From GCA-003244245 sp036494005 (lineage in GTDB: Bacteria > Actinomycetota > Actinomycetes > Mycobacteriales > Pseudonocardiaceae), in the NCBI GenBank assembly GCA_036494005.1, contig DASXOV010000006.1, positions 1-33,041 of the forward strand: a stretch of 33,041 nucleotides of DNA, read 5' to 3'. Each line of letters starts with the position of its first letter. Position 1 is the first letter of the stretch. The notes below the pieces were generated by a model. It made no database searches, was not told where the DNA came from, and worked only from the letters and a program-made list of their open reading frames with translations. The position numbers and the translations under genes were made by a program. Of the stretch, positions 21,756-29,518 are shown piece by piece.

Positions 21756-22364
21756 TCACGCCCCCTGCTTGGCGCGCGCCCTGAGCATCCCGGCCGGTGC
21801 CACGTCCTCCAGCGGCAGGCCGCGCCGTGCGGCGACCTCCTCGGGACGCTGCAGACCCTTCAGAGCCGCGACGGTGGCGTGCACGATGTTGATCGCATTG
21901 TCACTACCCAGCGACTTGGAGAGCACGTCGTGCACTCCCGCGCACTCCAGCACCGCGCGCACCGGGCCACCGGCGATGACCCCGGTACCGGGAGTCGCGG
22001 GCCGGAGCAGCACAACGCCTGCCGCCGCCTCGCCGGTGATCGGATGCGGAATGGTGCCCGCGATCCTGGGCACCCGGAAGAAGTTCTTCTTGGCTTCCTC
22101 CACGCCCTTCTGGATCGCCGCGGGCACTTCCTTGGCCTTGCCGTAGCCGACCCCGACCATCCCGTCTCCGTCGCCCACCACGACCAGCGCGGTGAAGCTG
22201 AAGCGCCGGCCGCCCTTGACGACCTTGGCCACACGATTGATCGCGACCACCCGCTCGAGATGCGGGCTCTTCTCCTGCTGGGCCGCTCCGCCGCGGCCAC
22301 CATCCCGGCGGTCCCGACGATCGCTGCGCTCGCCTCCGCCTTCCCGCCGCATGCGTCCAGGCAT
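21756..22364 (-). CDS. rpsE: 30S ribosomal protein S5
   Basis: This 202-residue small-subunit protein is involved in decoding accuracy and mRNA unwinding. The double-stranded-RNA-binding-like N-domain is seen in LERVVAINRVAKVVKGGRRFSF through VGVGYGKAKEVPAAI. The C-domain includes HPITGEAAAGVVLLRPA and TGVIAGGPVRAVLE. An Arg/Gly-rich N-terminal extension of about 30 residues is typical for actinobacteria. ATG 22364 has GGAAGGA upstream at 8 nt. A 71-bp gap separates it from rplR. Confidence 0.97.
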   Translation of the reverse strand: MPGRMRREGGGERSDRRDRRDGGRGGAAQQEKSPHLERVVAINRVAKVVKGGRRFSFTALVVVGDGDGMVGVGYGKAKEVPAAIQKGVEEAKKNFFRVPRIAGTIPHPITGEAAAGVVLLRPATPGTGVIAGGPVRAVLECAGVHDVLSKSLGSDNAINIVHATVAALKGLQRPEEVAARRGLPLEDVAPAGMLRARAKQGA

Positions 22365-22435
22365 CAGGCGTTCCTTCCGTTGGTCACGTACCGCTGCTGA
22401 TATCCCCTGCGGGGCATCGCACTGTCAGTCATCGA

Positions 22436-22900
22436 TCAGAACTCCAGGCCCGCTTCGCGGGCGGCATCAGCCAGCGCCGCGATGCGACCGTGATAGTCGT
22501 GCCCGCCCCGATCGAAGACCACCCGGTCCACACCGGCCGCCTTGGCCCGGGAGGCGATGAGTTGGCCGACCCTGGCTGCCTTGGCCTTCTTGTCCCCTTC
22601 GAGCGCGCGGATCTCCGGCTCGATGCTGGACGCTGCGGCCACGGTGTGCCCGGCCAGGTCGTCGACCAGTTGCACCGCGATATGCCGGGATGACCGGTTG
22701 ACCACCAGGCGGGGACGTTGCGGGGAACCGCTGATCCGCTTGCGAATCCGGAAGTGCCGCCGCGACTTGGCCAGCCTGCGCCGGGTGGAGATATCGCGGC
22801 CGACCCGCGACCGCTTGGTGACCGACGGCCGAGCCGTCGAATCGGATCCCGACGGCCGAGCCGTCGAATCGCTGACAGTGGTAGTGCCTGACTCAGCCAT
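22436..22900 (-). CDS. rplR: 50S ribosomal protein L18 with repeat-bearing N-terminus
   Basis: This protein binds 5S rRNA and carries it into the central protuberance. The L18 core starts near residue 27 (TKRSRVGRDISTRRRL) and continues through RPRLVVNRSSRHIAVQLVDD to DRGGHDYHGRIAALADAAREAGLEF. From ATG 22900 the length is 154; L18 is usually about 120. The extra residues include a duplicated Ser-Asp-Ser-Thr-Ala-Arg-Pro-Ser stretch encoded by two hairpin-containing 27-bp units. No ATG, GTG or TTG lies between the extension and the core, so the extension must be translated. GTG 22906, overlapping the rplF stop, is an alternative start. Confidence 0.95.
   Translation of the reverse strand: MAESGTTTVSDSTARPSGSDSTARPSVTKRSRVGRDISTRRRLAKSRRHFRIRKRISGSPQRPRLVVNRSSRHIAVQLVDDLAGHTVAAASSIEPEIRALEGDKKAKAARVGQLIASRAKAAGVDRVVFDRGGHDYHGRIAALADAAREAGLEF
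22823..22871 (-). repeat. Duplicated hairpin repeat (27-bp period) in rplR
   Basis: GACGGCCGAGCCGTCGAATCG occurs twice, at 22824-22844 and 22851-22871, joined by six bases. Each copy contains the perfect stem CGACGGC/GCCGTCG with a 3-nt loop. The pair lies about 30-77 nt downstream of the rplR start and is in frame. Confidence 0.85.
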
Positions 22901-22902
22901 GA

Positions 22903-23442
22903 TCACTTACCTGTCTTCCCGACCTTGCGGCGGATCTTCTCGCCCGCGTATCGCACGCCCTTGCCCTTATAGGGGTCGGGTTTGCGCAGCTGGCGAATGG
23001 TCGCGGCGACCTCACCGACCGTCTCCTTGTGAATACCCAGCACGGAGAACCGGGTCGGAGTCTCAACCTTGAAGGTGATGCCCTCGGGTGCCTTGACCGG
23101 TACCGGGTGGCTGTAGCCGAGGGCGAACTCCAGGTCGGAACCCTTGAGCACCACGCGATAGCCGACGCCGTGGATCTCCATCTTCTTCTCGTAGCCCTGG
23201 CTGACGCCGATGACCATGTTGTTCACCAACGTGCGGGACAGCCCGTGCAGTGCCTTGTTGCGCCGCTCGTCATCCGGGCGCTTCACGTACAGGGTGCCGT
23301 CGTCGGCCCGTTGCACGCTGATCGGCTCGATCACGGTGTGCGACAGGCTGCCCTTGGGGCCCTTCACCAGCACCGTACGTCCGTCGATGGTCACGTCGAC
23401 CCCGGCCGGGACGGTGATCGGCTGCTTACCGATGCGCGACAT
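22903..23442 (-). CDS. rplF: 50S ribosomal protein L6
   Basis: This 179-residue large-subunit protein sits near the sarcin-ricin loop. It starts SRIGKQPITVPAGVDVTIDG, contains the two L6 repeats with GVGYRVVLKGSDLEFALGYSHPV, and ends with the signature PDPYKGKGVRYAGEKIRRKVGK. The length is standard. It lies 16 nt after rpsH and overlaps or abuts rplR, depending on the rplR start. Confidence 0.97.
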   Translation of the reverse strand: MSRIGKQPITVPAGVDVTIDGRTVLVKGPKGSLSHTVIEPISVQRADDGTLYVKRPDDERRNKALHGLSRTLVNNMVIGVSQGYEKKMEIHGVGYRVVLKGSDLEFALGYSHPVPVKAPEGITFKVETPTRFSVLGIHKETVGEVAATIRQLRKPDPYKGKGVRYAGEKIRRKVGKTGK

Positions 23443-23458
23443 CTCGTCTGCTCCCCTC

Positions 23459-23857
23459 TCACCAGACGAAGGCGAGGACTTCCCCGCCCACGCCCTGCTT
23501 GGCGGCCTGCCGGTCGGTCAGCAGCCCGGTGGAGGTGGAGATGATCGCCACTCCGAGGCCGCCGAGAACCTTCGGCAGTGAGGTCGACTTCGCGTACACC
23601 CGCAGGCCGGGCTTGGACACCCGGCGCAGGCCCGCGATGCTGCGCTCCCGGTTCGGGCCGTACTTCAGCTCGACCACCAAGGACCTGCCCACCACCGCAT
23701 CCTCGGTGTGGAAACCCGAGATGTAGCCCTCCCGCTGGAGGATCTCGGCGATGTGCGACTTGAGCTTGGAGTGCGGCATCACGACCTGGTCGTGGTAGGC
23801 CGAGTTCGCGTTGCGCAGACGAGTCAGCATGTCTGCGATCGGGTCGGTCATCGTCAT
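23459..23857 (-). CDS. rpsH: 30S ribosomal protein S8
   Basis: This 132-residue central-domain 16S rRNA-binding protein is also a translational repressor of spc operons in enterobacteria. It shows MTDPIADMLTRLRNANSAYHD, then SLPKVLGGLGVAIISTSTGLLTDRQA, and ends GVGGEVLAFVW. ATG 23857 gives the usual length and has GAGGTC upstream; the frame open to 23977 is not used. A second ATG six bases later is also possible. Confidence 0.97.
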   Translation of the reverse strand: MTMTDPIADMLTRLRNANSAYHDQVVMPHSKLKSHIAEILQREGYISGFHTEDAVVGRSLVVELKYGPNRERSIAGLRRVSKPGLRVYAKSTSLPKVLGGLGVAIISTSTGLLTDRQAAKQGVGGEVLAFVW

Positions 23858-23924
23858 GGCGACCTCGTGGGTCCCTTCCCGCCGTGGTTCCCTTCCGGGC
23901 CTGCGGCGATCTTGTGGCTGCGCA

Positions 23925-24110
23925 TTACCAACTGGACTTGCGGACGCCGGGCAGCTCGCCCCGGTGCGCCATCTCACGCAAGCAGATCCGGCACAGCCCG
24001 TACTTGCGGTAGACGGCTCGGGGCCGCCCGCAACGCTGGCAGCGGGTGTAGGCCCGCACCGCGAACTTCGGCTTGCGGGCTGCCTTGATGACTAGCGCCT
24101 TCTTCGCCAT
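23925..24110 (-). CDS. rpsN: 30S ribosomal protein S14, zinc-binding type
   Basis: This 61-residue protein of the short zinc form (also called rpsZ) has two CxxC pairs, CQRC (24, 27) and CRIC (40, 43). It ends RGELPGVRKSSW, the family signature. Actinobacteria often carry a second, zinc-free S14 elsewhere under zinc control; none is in this window. ATG 24110 shares one base with the rplE stop. Confidence 0.97.
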   Translation of the reverse strand: MAKKALVIKAARKPKFAVRAYTRCQRCGRPRAVYRKYGLCRICLREMAHRGELPGVRKSSW

Positions 24111-24673
24111 CAGTTCTCCTTGAAGGGGAAGCCCAGACGCCGCAACAGCGCCCGGCCCTCCTCGTCGGTGGTCCCGGAGGTGACCACGGTGATGTCCATA
24201 CCGCGCTGGCGGTCGATGCTGTCCGGGTCGATCTCATGGAACATCGACTGTTCGTTGAGCCCGAACGTGTAGTTGCCGTTGCCGTCGAACTGGACCGGCG
24301 ACAGACCACGGAAGTCGCGGATGCGGGGCAACGCGATGGTCAGCAACCGGTCGAGGAACTCCCACATCCGGTCACCGCGCAGCGTGACCTTGGCGCCGAT
24401 CGGCATTCCTTCGCGCAGCTTGAACTGCGCGATGGACTTGCGTGCCCGCTGCACCTGCGGCTTCTGACCGGTGATCAGGGAAAGGTCGCGGACCGCGCCG
24501 TCCATCAGCTTGGCGTCCCGGGCGGCGTCACCGACGCCCATGTTCACCACGACCTTGACCACCTTGGGCACCTGCATCGGGTTCTGGTAGCCGAACTGCT
24601 CACGCAGTGCGGTGGCGATCTCTTCGCGGTACCGGGTCTTGAGCCTCGGTACGGTTGTCTGAGCGGTCGTCAT
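24110..24673 (-). CDS. rplE: 50S ribosomal protein L5
   Basis: This 187-residue protein contacts 5S rRNA and P-site tRNA. It shows PRLKTRYREEIATALREQF, VVVNMGVGDAARD, the QRARKSIAQFKLREGMPIG segment, and LPRIRDFRGLSP with the DGNGNYTFGLNEQ signature. Length and motifs are standard. The start lies 2 nt after the rplX stop. Confidence 0.97.
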   Translation of the reverse strand: MTTAQTTVPRLKTRYREEIATALREQFGYQNPMQVPKVVKVVVNMGVGDAARDAKLMDGAVRDLSLITGQKPQVQRARKSIAQFKLREGMPIGAKVTLRGDRMWEFLDRLLTIALPRIRDFRGLSPVQFDGNGNYTFGLNEQSMFHEIDPDSIDRQRGMDITVVTSGTTDEEGRALLRRLGFPFKEN

Positions 24674-24675
24674 CT

Positions 24676-24990
24676 TCAGATGTCCTTGCCGTTGCGCCGC
24701 GACACGCGCACGCGTCTGCCTTCGTCGTCGGTGCGATAGCCCACCCGGGCCGGCTTGCCGTCGGCATCGACAACCATGACGTTGGAGGCGTCGATAGTGG
24801 CCTCCTGGGTCACGATGCCACCGGTCTGCGCCCCTCGCTGGGTGCGGCTGATCCGGGTGTGTTTCTTGATCCGGTTCACCCCTTCGACCAGAACTCGGCC
24901 GGTCTCCGGGTAGGCCTGAATCACTCGGCCCTTGGCGCCCTTGTCCTTGCCTGCGATGACGACGACCGTGTCGCCCTTGCGCACCTTCAT
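24676..24990 (-). CDS. rplX: 50S ribosomal protein L24
   Basis: This 104-residue KOW-motif protein starts 50S assembly by binding the 5' end of 23S rRNA. It begins MKVRKGDTVVVIAGKDKGAKG, the KOW segment, followed by VEGVNRIKKHTR and a C-terminal zinc-free tail. ATG 24990 lies 2 nt after the rplN stop; the longer open frame to 25302 lies inside rplN and was discarded. Confidence 0.97.
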   Translation of the reverse strand: MKVRKGDTVVVIAGKDKGAKGRVIQAYPETGRVLVEGVNRIKKHTRISRTQRGAQTGGIVTQEATIDASNVMVVDADGKPARVGYRTDDEGRRVRVSRRNGKDI

Positions 24991-24992
24991 CG

Positions 24993-25361
24993 CTACAGCA
25001 CCTCCGGGGCCAGCGAGATGATCTTCATGAACCGCTTGTCCCGCAGTTCCCGGCCCACCGGGCCGAAGATGCGGGTACCGCGCGGCTCGCCGTCCGGTTT
25101 GATCAGCACTGCGGCGTTCTCGTCGAACCGGATGTAGGAGCCGTCCGGGCGACGCTTCTCCTTCACGGTGCGCACGATGACGGCCTTCACCACATCGCCC
25201 CGCTTGACCGCCGCACCGGGGATGGCTTCCTTCACGGTCGCCACGATGATGTCGCCGATACCCGCGTAGCGGCGCGAACTGCCGCCGAGCACGCGGATGC
25301 ACAGGATCTCCTTGGCACCCGTGTTGTCGGCGACGCGCAGTCGCGACTCCTGCTGAATCAC
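24993..25361 (-). CDS. rplN: 50S ribosomal protein L14
   Basis: This 122-residue protein forms an intersubunit bridge with 16S rRNA. It shows MIQQESRLRVADNTGAKEILCIRVLGG, then AVIVRTVKEKRRPDGSYIRFDENA and RIFGPVGRELRDKRFMKIISLAPEVL. Length and sequence are standard. GTG 25361 has AAGGAG 6 nt upstream. A 76-bp gap separates it from rpsQ; this is the classical S10/spc operon boundary, but no clear promoter was found there. Confidence 0.97.
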   Translation of the reverse strand: MIQQESRLRVADNTGAKEILCIRVLGGSSRRYAGIGDIIVATVKEAIPGAAVKRGDVVKAVIVRTVKEKRRPDGSYIRFDENAAVLIKPDGEPRGTRIFGPVGRELRDKRFMKIISLAPEVL

Positions 25362-25437
25362 GTCAAACTCCTTCTCGCGCCCCGCGGATTGCTGTGTTCA
25401 TCGGGGTTCGTGGGGCAGCCGACCGACACGCGGTCGA

Positions 25438-25761
25438 TCACTTGGCCTTCTCAAGAATCTGGACCAGCCGCCAGCGCTTGGTGGCCGAGAGCGGGCGGGT
25501 CTCCATCAACAGCACCCGGTCGCCGACACCCGCGGCATTGGCCTCGTCGTGCGCCTTCACCCTGGTGGTCGACCGCATGACCTTGCCGTACAGCGGGTGC
25601 TTCTTGCGGTCCTCGAGCGCGACCACAACCGTCTTGTCCATCTTGTCCGAGACGACATAGCCCTCTCGGATCTTGCGGTTGTTTCGCCCTTCGGGCTGGG
25701 TCGTCTCATTTCGCCCTTCGGGCGGGGTCGCCGTGTCTCGCGTGCCAGTGGTCTCGCTCAT
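25438..25761 (-). CDS. rpsQ: 30S ribosomal protein S17 with repeat-bearing N-terminus
   Basis: This protein binds the 5' domain of 16S rRNA. The S17 core runs from about residue 28 (RKIREGYVVSDKMDKTVVVALEDRKKHPLYGK) to RPLSATKRWRLVQILEKAK. The total is 107 residues; S17 is usually 80-95. The first 27 residues hold a Pro-Glu-Gly-Arg-Asn repeat written by two 27-bp-spaced DNA units. No alternative start codon lies between extension and core. ATG 25761 overlaps the rpmC stop by 4 nt (ATGA). It is the last gene of the S10 operon proper. Confidence 0.95.
   Translation of the reverse strand: MSETTGTRDTATPPEGRNETTQPEGRNNRKIREGYVVSDKMDKTVVVALEDRKKHPLYGKVMRSTTRVKAHDEANAAGVGDRVLLMETRPLSATKRWRLVQILEKAK
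25682..25730 (-). repeat. Duplicated hairpin repeat (27-bp period) in rpsQ
   Basis: TTTCGCCCTTCGGGCKGGGT (plus-strand reading) occurs at 25682 and again at 25709. Each copy can fold through GCCC-GAA-GGGC on the coding strand. The pair lies about 31-80 nt downstream of the rpsQ start, the same placement and period as the rplR repeat. Confidence 0.8.
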
Positions 25762-26021
25762 GCCGCACCCTCACTTCCGGCGACGGAATCCGTCGATACG
25801 GCGTCCGGGGACACCGAAAGGCCCAGCTCCCGCTCACGCATCACGGTATAGATGCGGGCGATGCCGTGCCGGACCGCACGCAGCCGGCGATTGTTGTCCA
25901 TCTGTCCGGTGGCCATCTGGAAGCGCAGGTTGAACAGCTCCTCCTTGGCCTCGCGCAGCCGTTGCACCAACTCGTCGTCGCCGAGTTCGCGCAGTTCGCT
26001 CGCGGTGGTCGTGGCCGCCAT
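25758..26021 (-). CDS. rpmC: 50S ribosomal protein L29
   Basis: This 87-residue protein lines the polypeptide exit. It begins MAATTTASELRELGDDELVQRLREAKEELFNLRFQ, then the signature MATGQMDNNRRLRAVRHGIARIYTVMRERE. A Ser/Asp/Ala-rich C-terminal tail of about 20 residues exceeds the common 65-77. ATG 26021 shares one base with the rplP stop and the 3' end overlaps rpsQ. Confidence 0.96.
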   Translation of the reverse strand: MAATTTASELRELGDDELVQRLREAKEELFNLRFQMATGQMDNNRRLRAVRHGIARIYTVMRERELGLSVSPDAVSTDSVAGSEGAA

Positions 26022-26440
26022 CAGAAGTCCACCCCCTCGCGGGTCACGATCCGGCACTTCATCGGCAGCTTGTGCATCGCGCGACGCAGCGCCTCACGGG
26101 CCACCGTCTCGTTCGGATAGCTCATCTCGAACATCACCCGGCCGGGCTTGACGTTGGCCACCCACCACTCCGGCGAACCCTTACCGGAGCCCATCCGGGT
26201 CTCGGCCGGCTTCTTGGTCAGCGGGCGGTCCGGGAAGATGGTGATCCAGACCTTGCCGCCACGGCGGATGTGCCGGTTGATCGCGATACGAGCGGACTCG
26301 ATCTGCCGGTTGGTCACGTAGGCCGGCTCGAGCGCCTGGATCCCGAAGTCGCCGAAGGTCACCTGGTTGCCGCCCTTGGACATGCCCGAGCGGCTCGGCG
26401 AGTGTTGCTTGCGATGCTTGACCTTGCGTGGGACGAGCAC
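26021..26440 (-). CDS. rplP: 50S ribosomal protein L16
   Basis: This 139-residue protein is near the A site and needed for tRNA positioning. It shows MLVPRKVKHRKQHSPSRSG, FGDFGIQALEPAYVTNRQIE, then KVWITIFPDRPLTKKPAETRMG and the GSPEWWVANVKPGRVMFE signature. Standard length. It starts 3 nt after the rpsC stop. Confidence 0.98.
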   Translation of the reverse strand: MLVPRKVKHRKQHSPSRSGMSKGGNQVTFGDFGIQALEPAYVTNRQIESARIAINRHIRRGGKVWITIFPDRPLTKKPAETRMGSGKGSPEWWVANVKPGRVMFEMSYPNETVAREALRRAMHKLPMKCRIVTREGVDF

Positions 26441-26443
26441 GTC

Positions 26444-27418
26444 TCAGCCCTCCCCGTTCCCTGCGGTGTTCGCCTCGTCTGCGCTGGTGGCCTGCTGGGC
26501 AGGCGCGGCGCTGGTGGCTTGCTGGGCAGGCGCGGCGCTGCTGGCCTGCTGGGCAGGCGCGGTTTCCGGGCCGTCCGCGACGGCGGCCACCGCGGCATGG
26601 GTGGCATCCTCGACGGGCGCCTGGGCCGGAGCCTGCGCCGGGCCGGGACCGGCCTCGGCGGCTGCGGCCCGCCCGGCCTCGGTGGAGGTCCCGGTCGTCC
26701 CCGCGGCACCGGACCGACGGCGGGCCGGGCGCTCGCGTCGTGGCGCCCTGGCCGCAGCAGCGGCGGTGTCGGCGTCGCGCTCCCGGCGTCCGCCGACCAC
26801 ATCACCCTTGTAGATCCAGACCTTGACCCCGATCCGGCCGAACGTGGTGCGGGCCTCGAACAACCCGTAGTCGATGTCCGCGCGCAGTGTGTGCAGCGGG
26901 ACCCGGCCCTCTCGGTAGAACTCCGAACGGGACATCTCGGCACCACCGAGACGTCCCGAGCACTGCACCCGGATGCCCTTGACCTGAGGCGAGCGCATGG
27001 CCGACTGAATGGCCTTGCGCATCGCCCTCCGGAAGGCGACCCGGTTCGACAGCTGCTCGGCCACGCCCTGGGCCACCAGCTGGGCTTCCGCCTCGGGGTT
27101 CTTGACCTCGAGGATGTTGAGCTGCACCTGCTTGCCGGACAGCTTCTCCAGCTCGCCGCGGATCCGGTCAGCCTCCGCACCACGGCGGCCGATCACGATT
27201 CCCGGCCGTGCGGTGTGGATGTCGACCCGCACGCGGTCGCGAGTACGTTCGATCTCGACCTTGGCGATACCCGCCCGCTCCATGCCCTTGGACAGCAGCC
27301 TGCGGATAGCGACGTCTTCCTTGACGTACTCCGAGTACTGCTTGTCCGCATACCAGCGGGACTTCCAGTCGGTCGAGATGCCGAGCCGGAAGCCGTGCGG
27401 GTTGATCTTCTGACCCAC
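26444..27418 (-). CDS. rpsC: 30S ribosomal protein S3 with long repetitive C-terminus
   Basis: This protein forms the mRNA entry site with S4 and S5. The N-domain and KH domain are normal: GQKINPHGFRLGISTDWKSRW, RPGIVIGRRGAEADRIRGEL, and the C-domain segment GRVPLHTLRADIDYG with GRIGVKVWIYKGD. The total is 324 residues against about 220-275 in most bacteria. The last 100 residues are Ala/Gln/Pro-rich and include a nine-residue Ala-Gln-Gln-Ala-Thr-Ser-Ala-Ala-Pro repeat. GTG 27418 shares one base with the rplV stop (TAGTG). Confidence 0.97.
   Translation of the reverse strand: MGQKINPHGFRLGISTDWKSRWYADKQYSEYVKEDVAIRRLLSKGMERAGIAKVEIERTRDRVRVDIHTARPGIVIGRRGAEADRIRGELEKLSGKQVQLNILEVKNPEAEAQLVAQGVAEQLSNRVAFRRAMRKAIQSAMRSPQVKGIRVQCSGRLGGAEMSRSEFYREGRVPLHTLRADIDYGLFEARTTFGRIGVKVWIYKGDVVGGRRERDADTAAAAARAPRRERPARRRSGAAGTTGTSTEAGRAAAAEAGPGPAQAPAQAPVEDATHAAVAAVADGPETAPAQQASSAAPAQQATSAAPAQQATSADEANTAGNGEG
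26481..26561 (-). repeat. 27-bp tandem repeat, three units, in rpsC 3' end
   Basis: Three 27-bp units beginning GCGCTGGTGGCCTGCTGG (plus-strand reading; starts at 26481, 26508 and 26535) differ by single substitutions. They encode a nine-residue Ala/Gln-rich repeat in the C-terminal tail of S3. Confidence 0.85.
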
Positions 27419-27921
27419 TAGCGGGCACTCCTTGTCTGGGTGGCCTTCATGCTGGTGCCTGCGCCGGCCCGTCGGCCCTTGTCGCCGGCATCGCCCCGCC
27501 GGCCTGTGTCGCCGCCGCCCCGCCGACCGGCGGGCCGGCGCTCCGGCACCGACTCGACCTCTACCGTGATGTGGCTGGTTCGCTTGCGGATCCGGTACGC
27601 ACGACCCTGCGCACGTGGCCGGAACCGCTTGAGCGTCGGCCCCTCGTCAACGAACGCCCTGGCCACCACCAAGGTGTCCGGGTCGATGTCGAGGTTGTTC
27701 TGGGCGTTGGCCATCGCACTGGCCAGCACCTTCGATACCAGACCGGAAGCGACCTGCGGTGCGAACTCGAGCACCGCCAGCGCGTCACGGGCACTGCGGC
27801 CCCGGATGAGCTCGACCACGCGGCGCGCCTTCATCGGCGTCACGCGGACGTATCGGGCCCGCGCCACCGCGCGGGACGGCTCCTGCGCGGCCGTCGCGCC
27901 GACTTCGTTACGGGCGGTCAT
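27418..27921 (-). CDS. rplV: 50S ribosomal protein L22
   Basis: This 167-residue protein has a hairpin loop that lines the exit tunnel. It shows RYVRVTPMKARRVVELIRGRS, FAPQVASGLVSKVLASAMANAQNN (two segments), and GPTLKRFRPRAQGRAYRIRKRTSHITV. The C-terminal 40 residues are a Gly/Arg-rich extension beyond the 110-120-residue core. The start at 27921 has GGAGG at about 7 nt. A 116-bp gap precedes it, with no feature recognised other than a GC-rich stem next to the ribosome-binding site. Confidence 0.97.
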   Translation of the reverse strand: MTARNEVGATAAQEPSRAVARARYVRVTPMKARRVVELIRGRSARDALAVLEFAPQVASGLVSKVLASAMANAQNNLDIDPDTLVVARAFVDEGPTLKRFRPRAQGRAYRIRKRTSHITVEVESVPERRPAGRRGGGDTGRRGDAGDKGRRAGAGTSMKATQTRSAR

Positions 27922-28037
27922 ATCGCCGCCTCCGCGGCGGGGGGTGCGTCGGCGATCATTGTGCGCTACTACCTCTTCGTCTCTGCTGGCTTGTTTCTAC
28001 TGGGGACCTCGGGTATCGCCGTGGAGCCGGGGCCGCC

Positions 28038-28319
28038 TCAGCGGCGCCGGGCTCTGCGGTCGTCCTTCACGTGACCCCGGAACGTGCGGGTCGGGGCAAA
28101 CTCTCCGAGCTTGTGACCGACCATCGTCTCGGTGACGAACACCGGGATGTGCTTGCGGCCGTCGTGCACCGCGATGGTGTGGCCGATCATGTCGGGGATG
28201 ATCGTGGAACGGCGCGACCAGGTCCTGATGACCTGCTTGGTCCCCGCGTCATTCTGGGCGTCCACCTTCTTGAGCAGGTGGTCGTCGATGAACGGGCCCT
28301 TCTTCAGGCTGCGTGGCAT
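28038..28319 (-). CDS. rpsS: 30S ribosomal protein S19
   Basis: This 93-residue head protein contacts S13 and 16S rRNA. It begins MPRSLKKGPFIDDHLLKKVD, contains RTWSRRSTIIPDMIGHTIAVHDGRKH, and ends with GHKLGEFAPTRTFRGHVK. Standard length. ATG 28319 is preceded by GGGAGGAGG. It starts 16 nt after rplB. Confidence 0.98.
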   Translation of the reverse strand: MPRSLKKGPFIDDHLLKKVDAQNDAGTKQVIRTWSRRSTIIPDMIGHTIAVHDGRKHIPVFVTETMVGHKLGEFAPTRTFRGHVKDDRRARRR

Positions 28320-28335
28320 GCTTCCTCCTCCCTGC

Positions 28336-29169
28336 TCAGCGCTTCTTGCCGGTACGGCGACGGCGAATGATCAACTGGTCGCTCGGCTTGTGGCGCCGGG
28401 TGCGACCTTCGGGCTTTCCTGCCGGGTTCACCGGATGGCGCCCACCGGAGGTCTTGCCCTCACCACCACCATGCGGGTGGTCGACCGGGTTCATCACCAC
28501 ACCTCGGACCGTGGGACGCTTGCCCTTCCAGCGCATCCGGCCCGCCTTGCCCCAGTTGATGTTGCCCTGCTCGGAGTTTCCGACCTCACCCACCGTGGCG
28601 CGGCACCGGACGTCGACGTTGCGGATCTCGCCCGAGGGCAGCCGCAGCTGGCCGTACGGACCTTCCTTGGCCACCAGCTGGACCCGTGACCCGGCCGAGC
28701 GGGCGATCTTCGCGCCGCCACCGGGGCGGAGTTCGATCGCGTGCACGACGGTGCCGACCGGGATGTTGCGTAGCGGCAGGTTGTTGCCCGGCTTGATGTC
28801 CGCCCCGGGTCCGTTCTCCACCTGGTCGCCCTGGCGCAGCTTTTCCGGGGCGATGATGTAGCGCTTCTCGCCGTCGGCGTAGTACAACAGCGCGATGCGT
28901 GCGGTGCGGTTGGGGTCGTACTCGACGTGCGCGACCGTGGCAGGCACGCCGTCCTTGTCCGCCCGCCGGAAGTCGATCACGCGGTAAGCGCGCTTGTGGC
29001 CGCCACCCTGGTGGCGAGTGGTGATCCGGCCGTGACCGTTGCGCCCGCCCTTGTTGTGCAACGGACGGACCAGGCTCTTCTCCGGCTCGCTGCGCGTGAT
29101 CTCGGTGAAGTCGGACACGCTGGCGCCGCGACGACCCGGGGTCGTTGGCTTGTACTTGCGGATGCCCAT
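28336..29169 (-). CDS. rplB: 50S ribosomal protein L2
   Basis: This 277-residue core protein is needed for subunit joining and the peptidyl-transferase centre. It begins MGIRKYKPTTPGRRGASVSDF and contains GGRNGHGRITTRHQGGGHKR. The conserved MNPVDHPHGGGEG segment with its functional histidine is followed by the basic ending RRRRTGKKR. Length and motifs are standard. The start lies 49 nt after rplW. Confidence 0.98.
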   Translation of the reverse strand: MGIRKYKPTTPGRRGASVSDFTEITRSEPEKSLVRPLHNKGGRNGHGRITTRHQGGGHKRAYRVIDFRRADKDGVPATVAHVEYDPNRTARIALLYYADGEKRYIIAPEKLRQGDQVENGPGADIKPGNNLPLRNIPVGTVVHAIELRPGGGAKIARSAGSRVQLVAKEGPYGQLRLPSGEIRNVDVRCRATVGEVGNSEQGNINWGKAGRMRWKGKRPTVRGVVMNPVDHPHGGGEGKTSGGRHPVNPAGKPEGRTRRHKPSDQLIIRRRRTGKKR

Positions 29170-29218
29170 GTCTTAGCTCAGTTCCTCACTGGCCGATCCC
29201 TGTCTGGCCCGGTCTCGT

Positions 29219-29518
29219 TCAGGCCGCAGGCCCGCCGAAAATCTCGATCTGCTTGCTCTCGGCGGACAGCGTCACGATCGCCCGCTTGGTGTCCTTGCGC
29301 TTGCCGACCCCGAACCGGGTGCGCTTGCGCTTGCCCTGCCGGTTGAGCGTGTTGACGCTGACCACCTGCACACCGAAGATCTTCTCCACCGCGATCTTGA
29401 TCTCGGTCTTGTTGGCGTCCGGTGCCACGACGAACGTGTACTTGTGTTCCTCGAGCAGCCCGTAGCTCTTCTCCGAGATGACCGGCTTGAGGATCACGTC
29501 ACGGGGGTCGGGGATCAC
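29219..29518 (-). CDS. rplW: 50S ribosomal protein L23
   Basis: This 99-residue protein at the tunnel exit docks trigger factor and SRP. It shows DPRDVILKPVISEKSYGLLE, YTFVVAPDANKTEIKIAVEKIFGVQVVSVNT (two segments) and GKRKRTRFGVGKRKDTKRAIV. Standard length. GTG 29518 overlaps the rplD stop by 4 nt. Confidence 0.97.
   Translation of the reverse strand: MIPDPRDVILKPVISEKSYGLLEEHKYTFVVAPDANKTEIKIAVEKIFGVQVVSVNTLNRQGKRKRTRFGVGKRKDTKRAIVTLSAESKQIEIFGGPAA

Noticed and set aside
25362..25437. Separate spc operon promoter between rpsQ and rplN
   Set aside because: No acceptable -35/-10 pair was seen in the 76-bp gap; only the rplN ribosome-binding site is clear.
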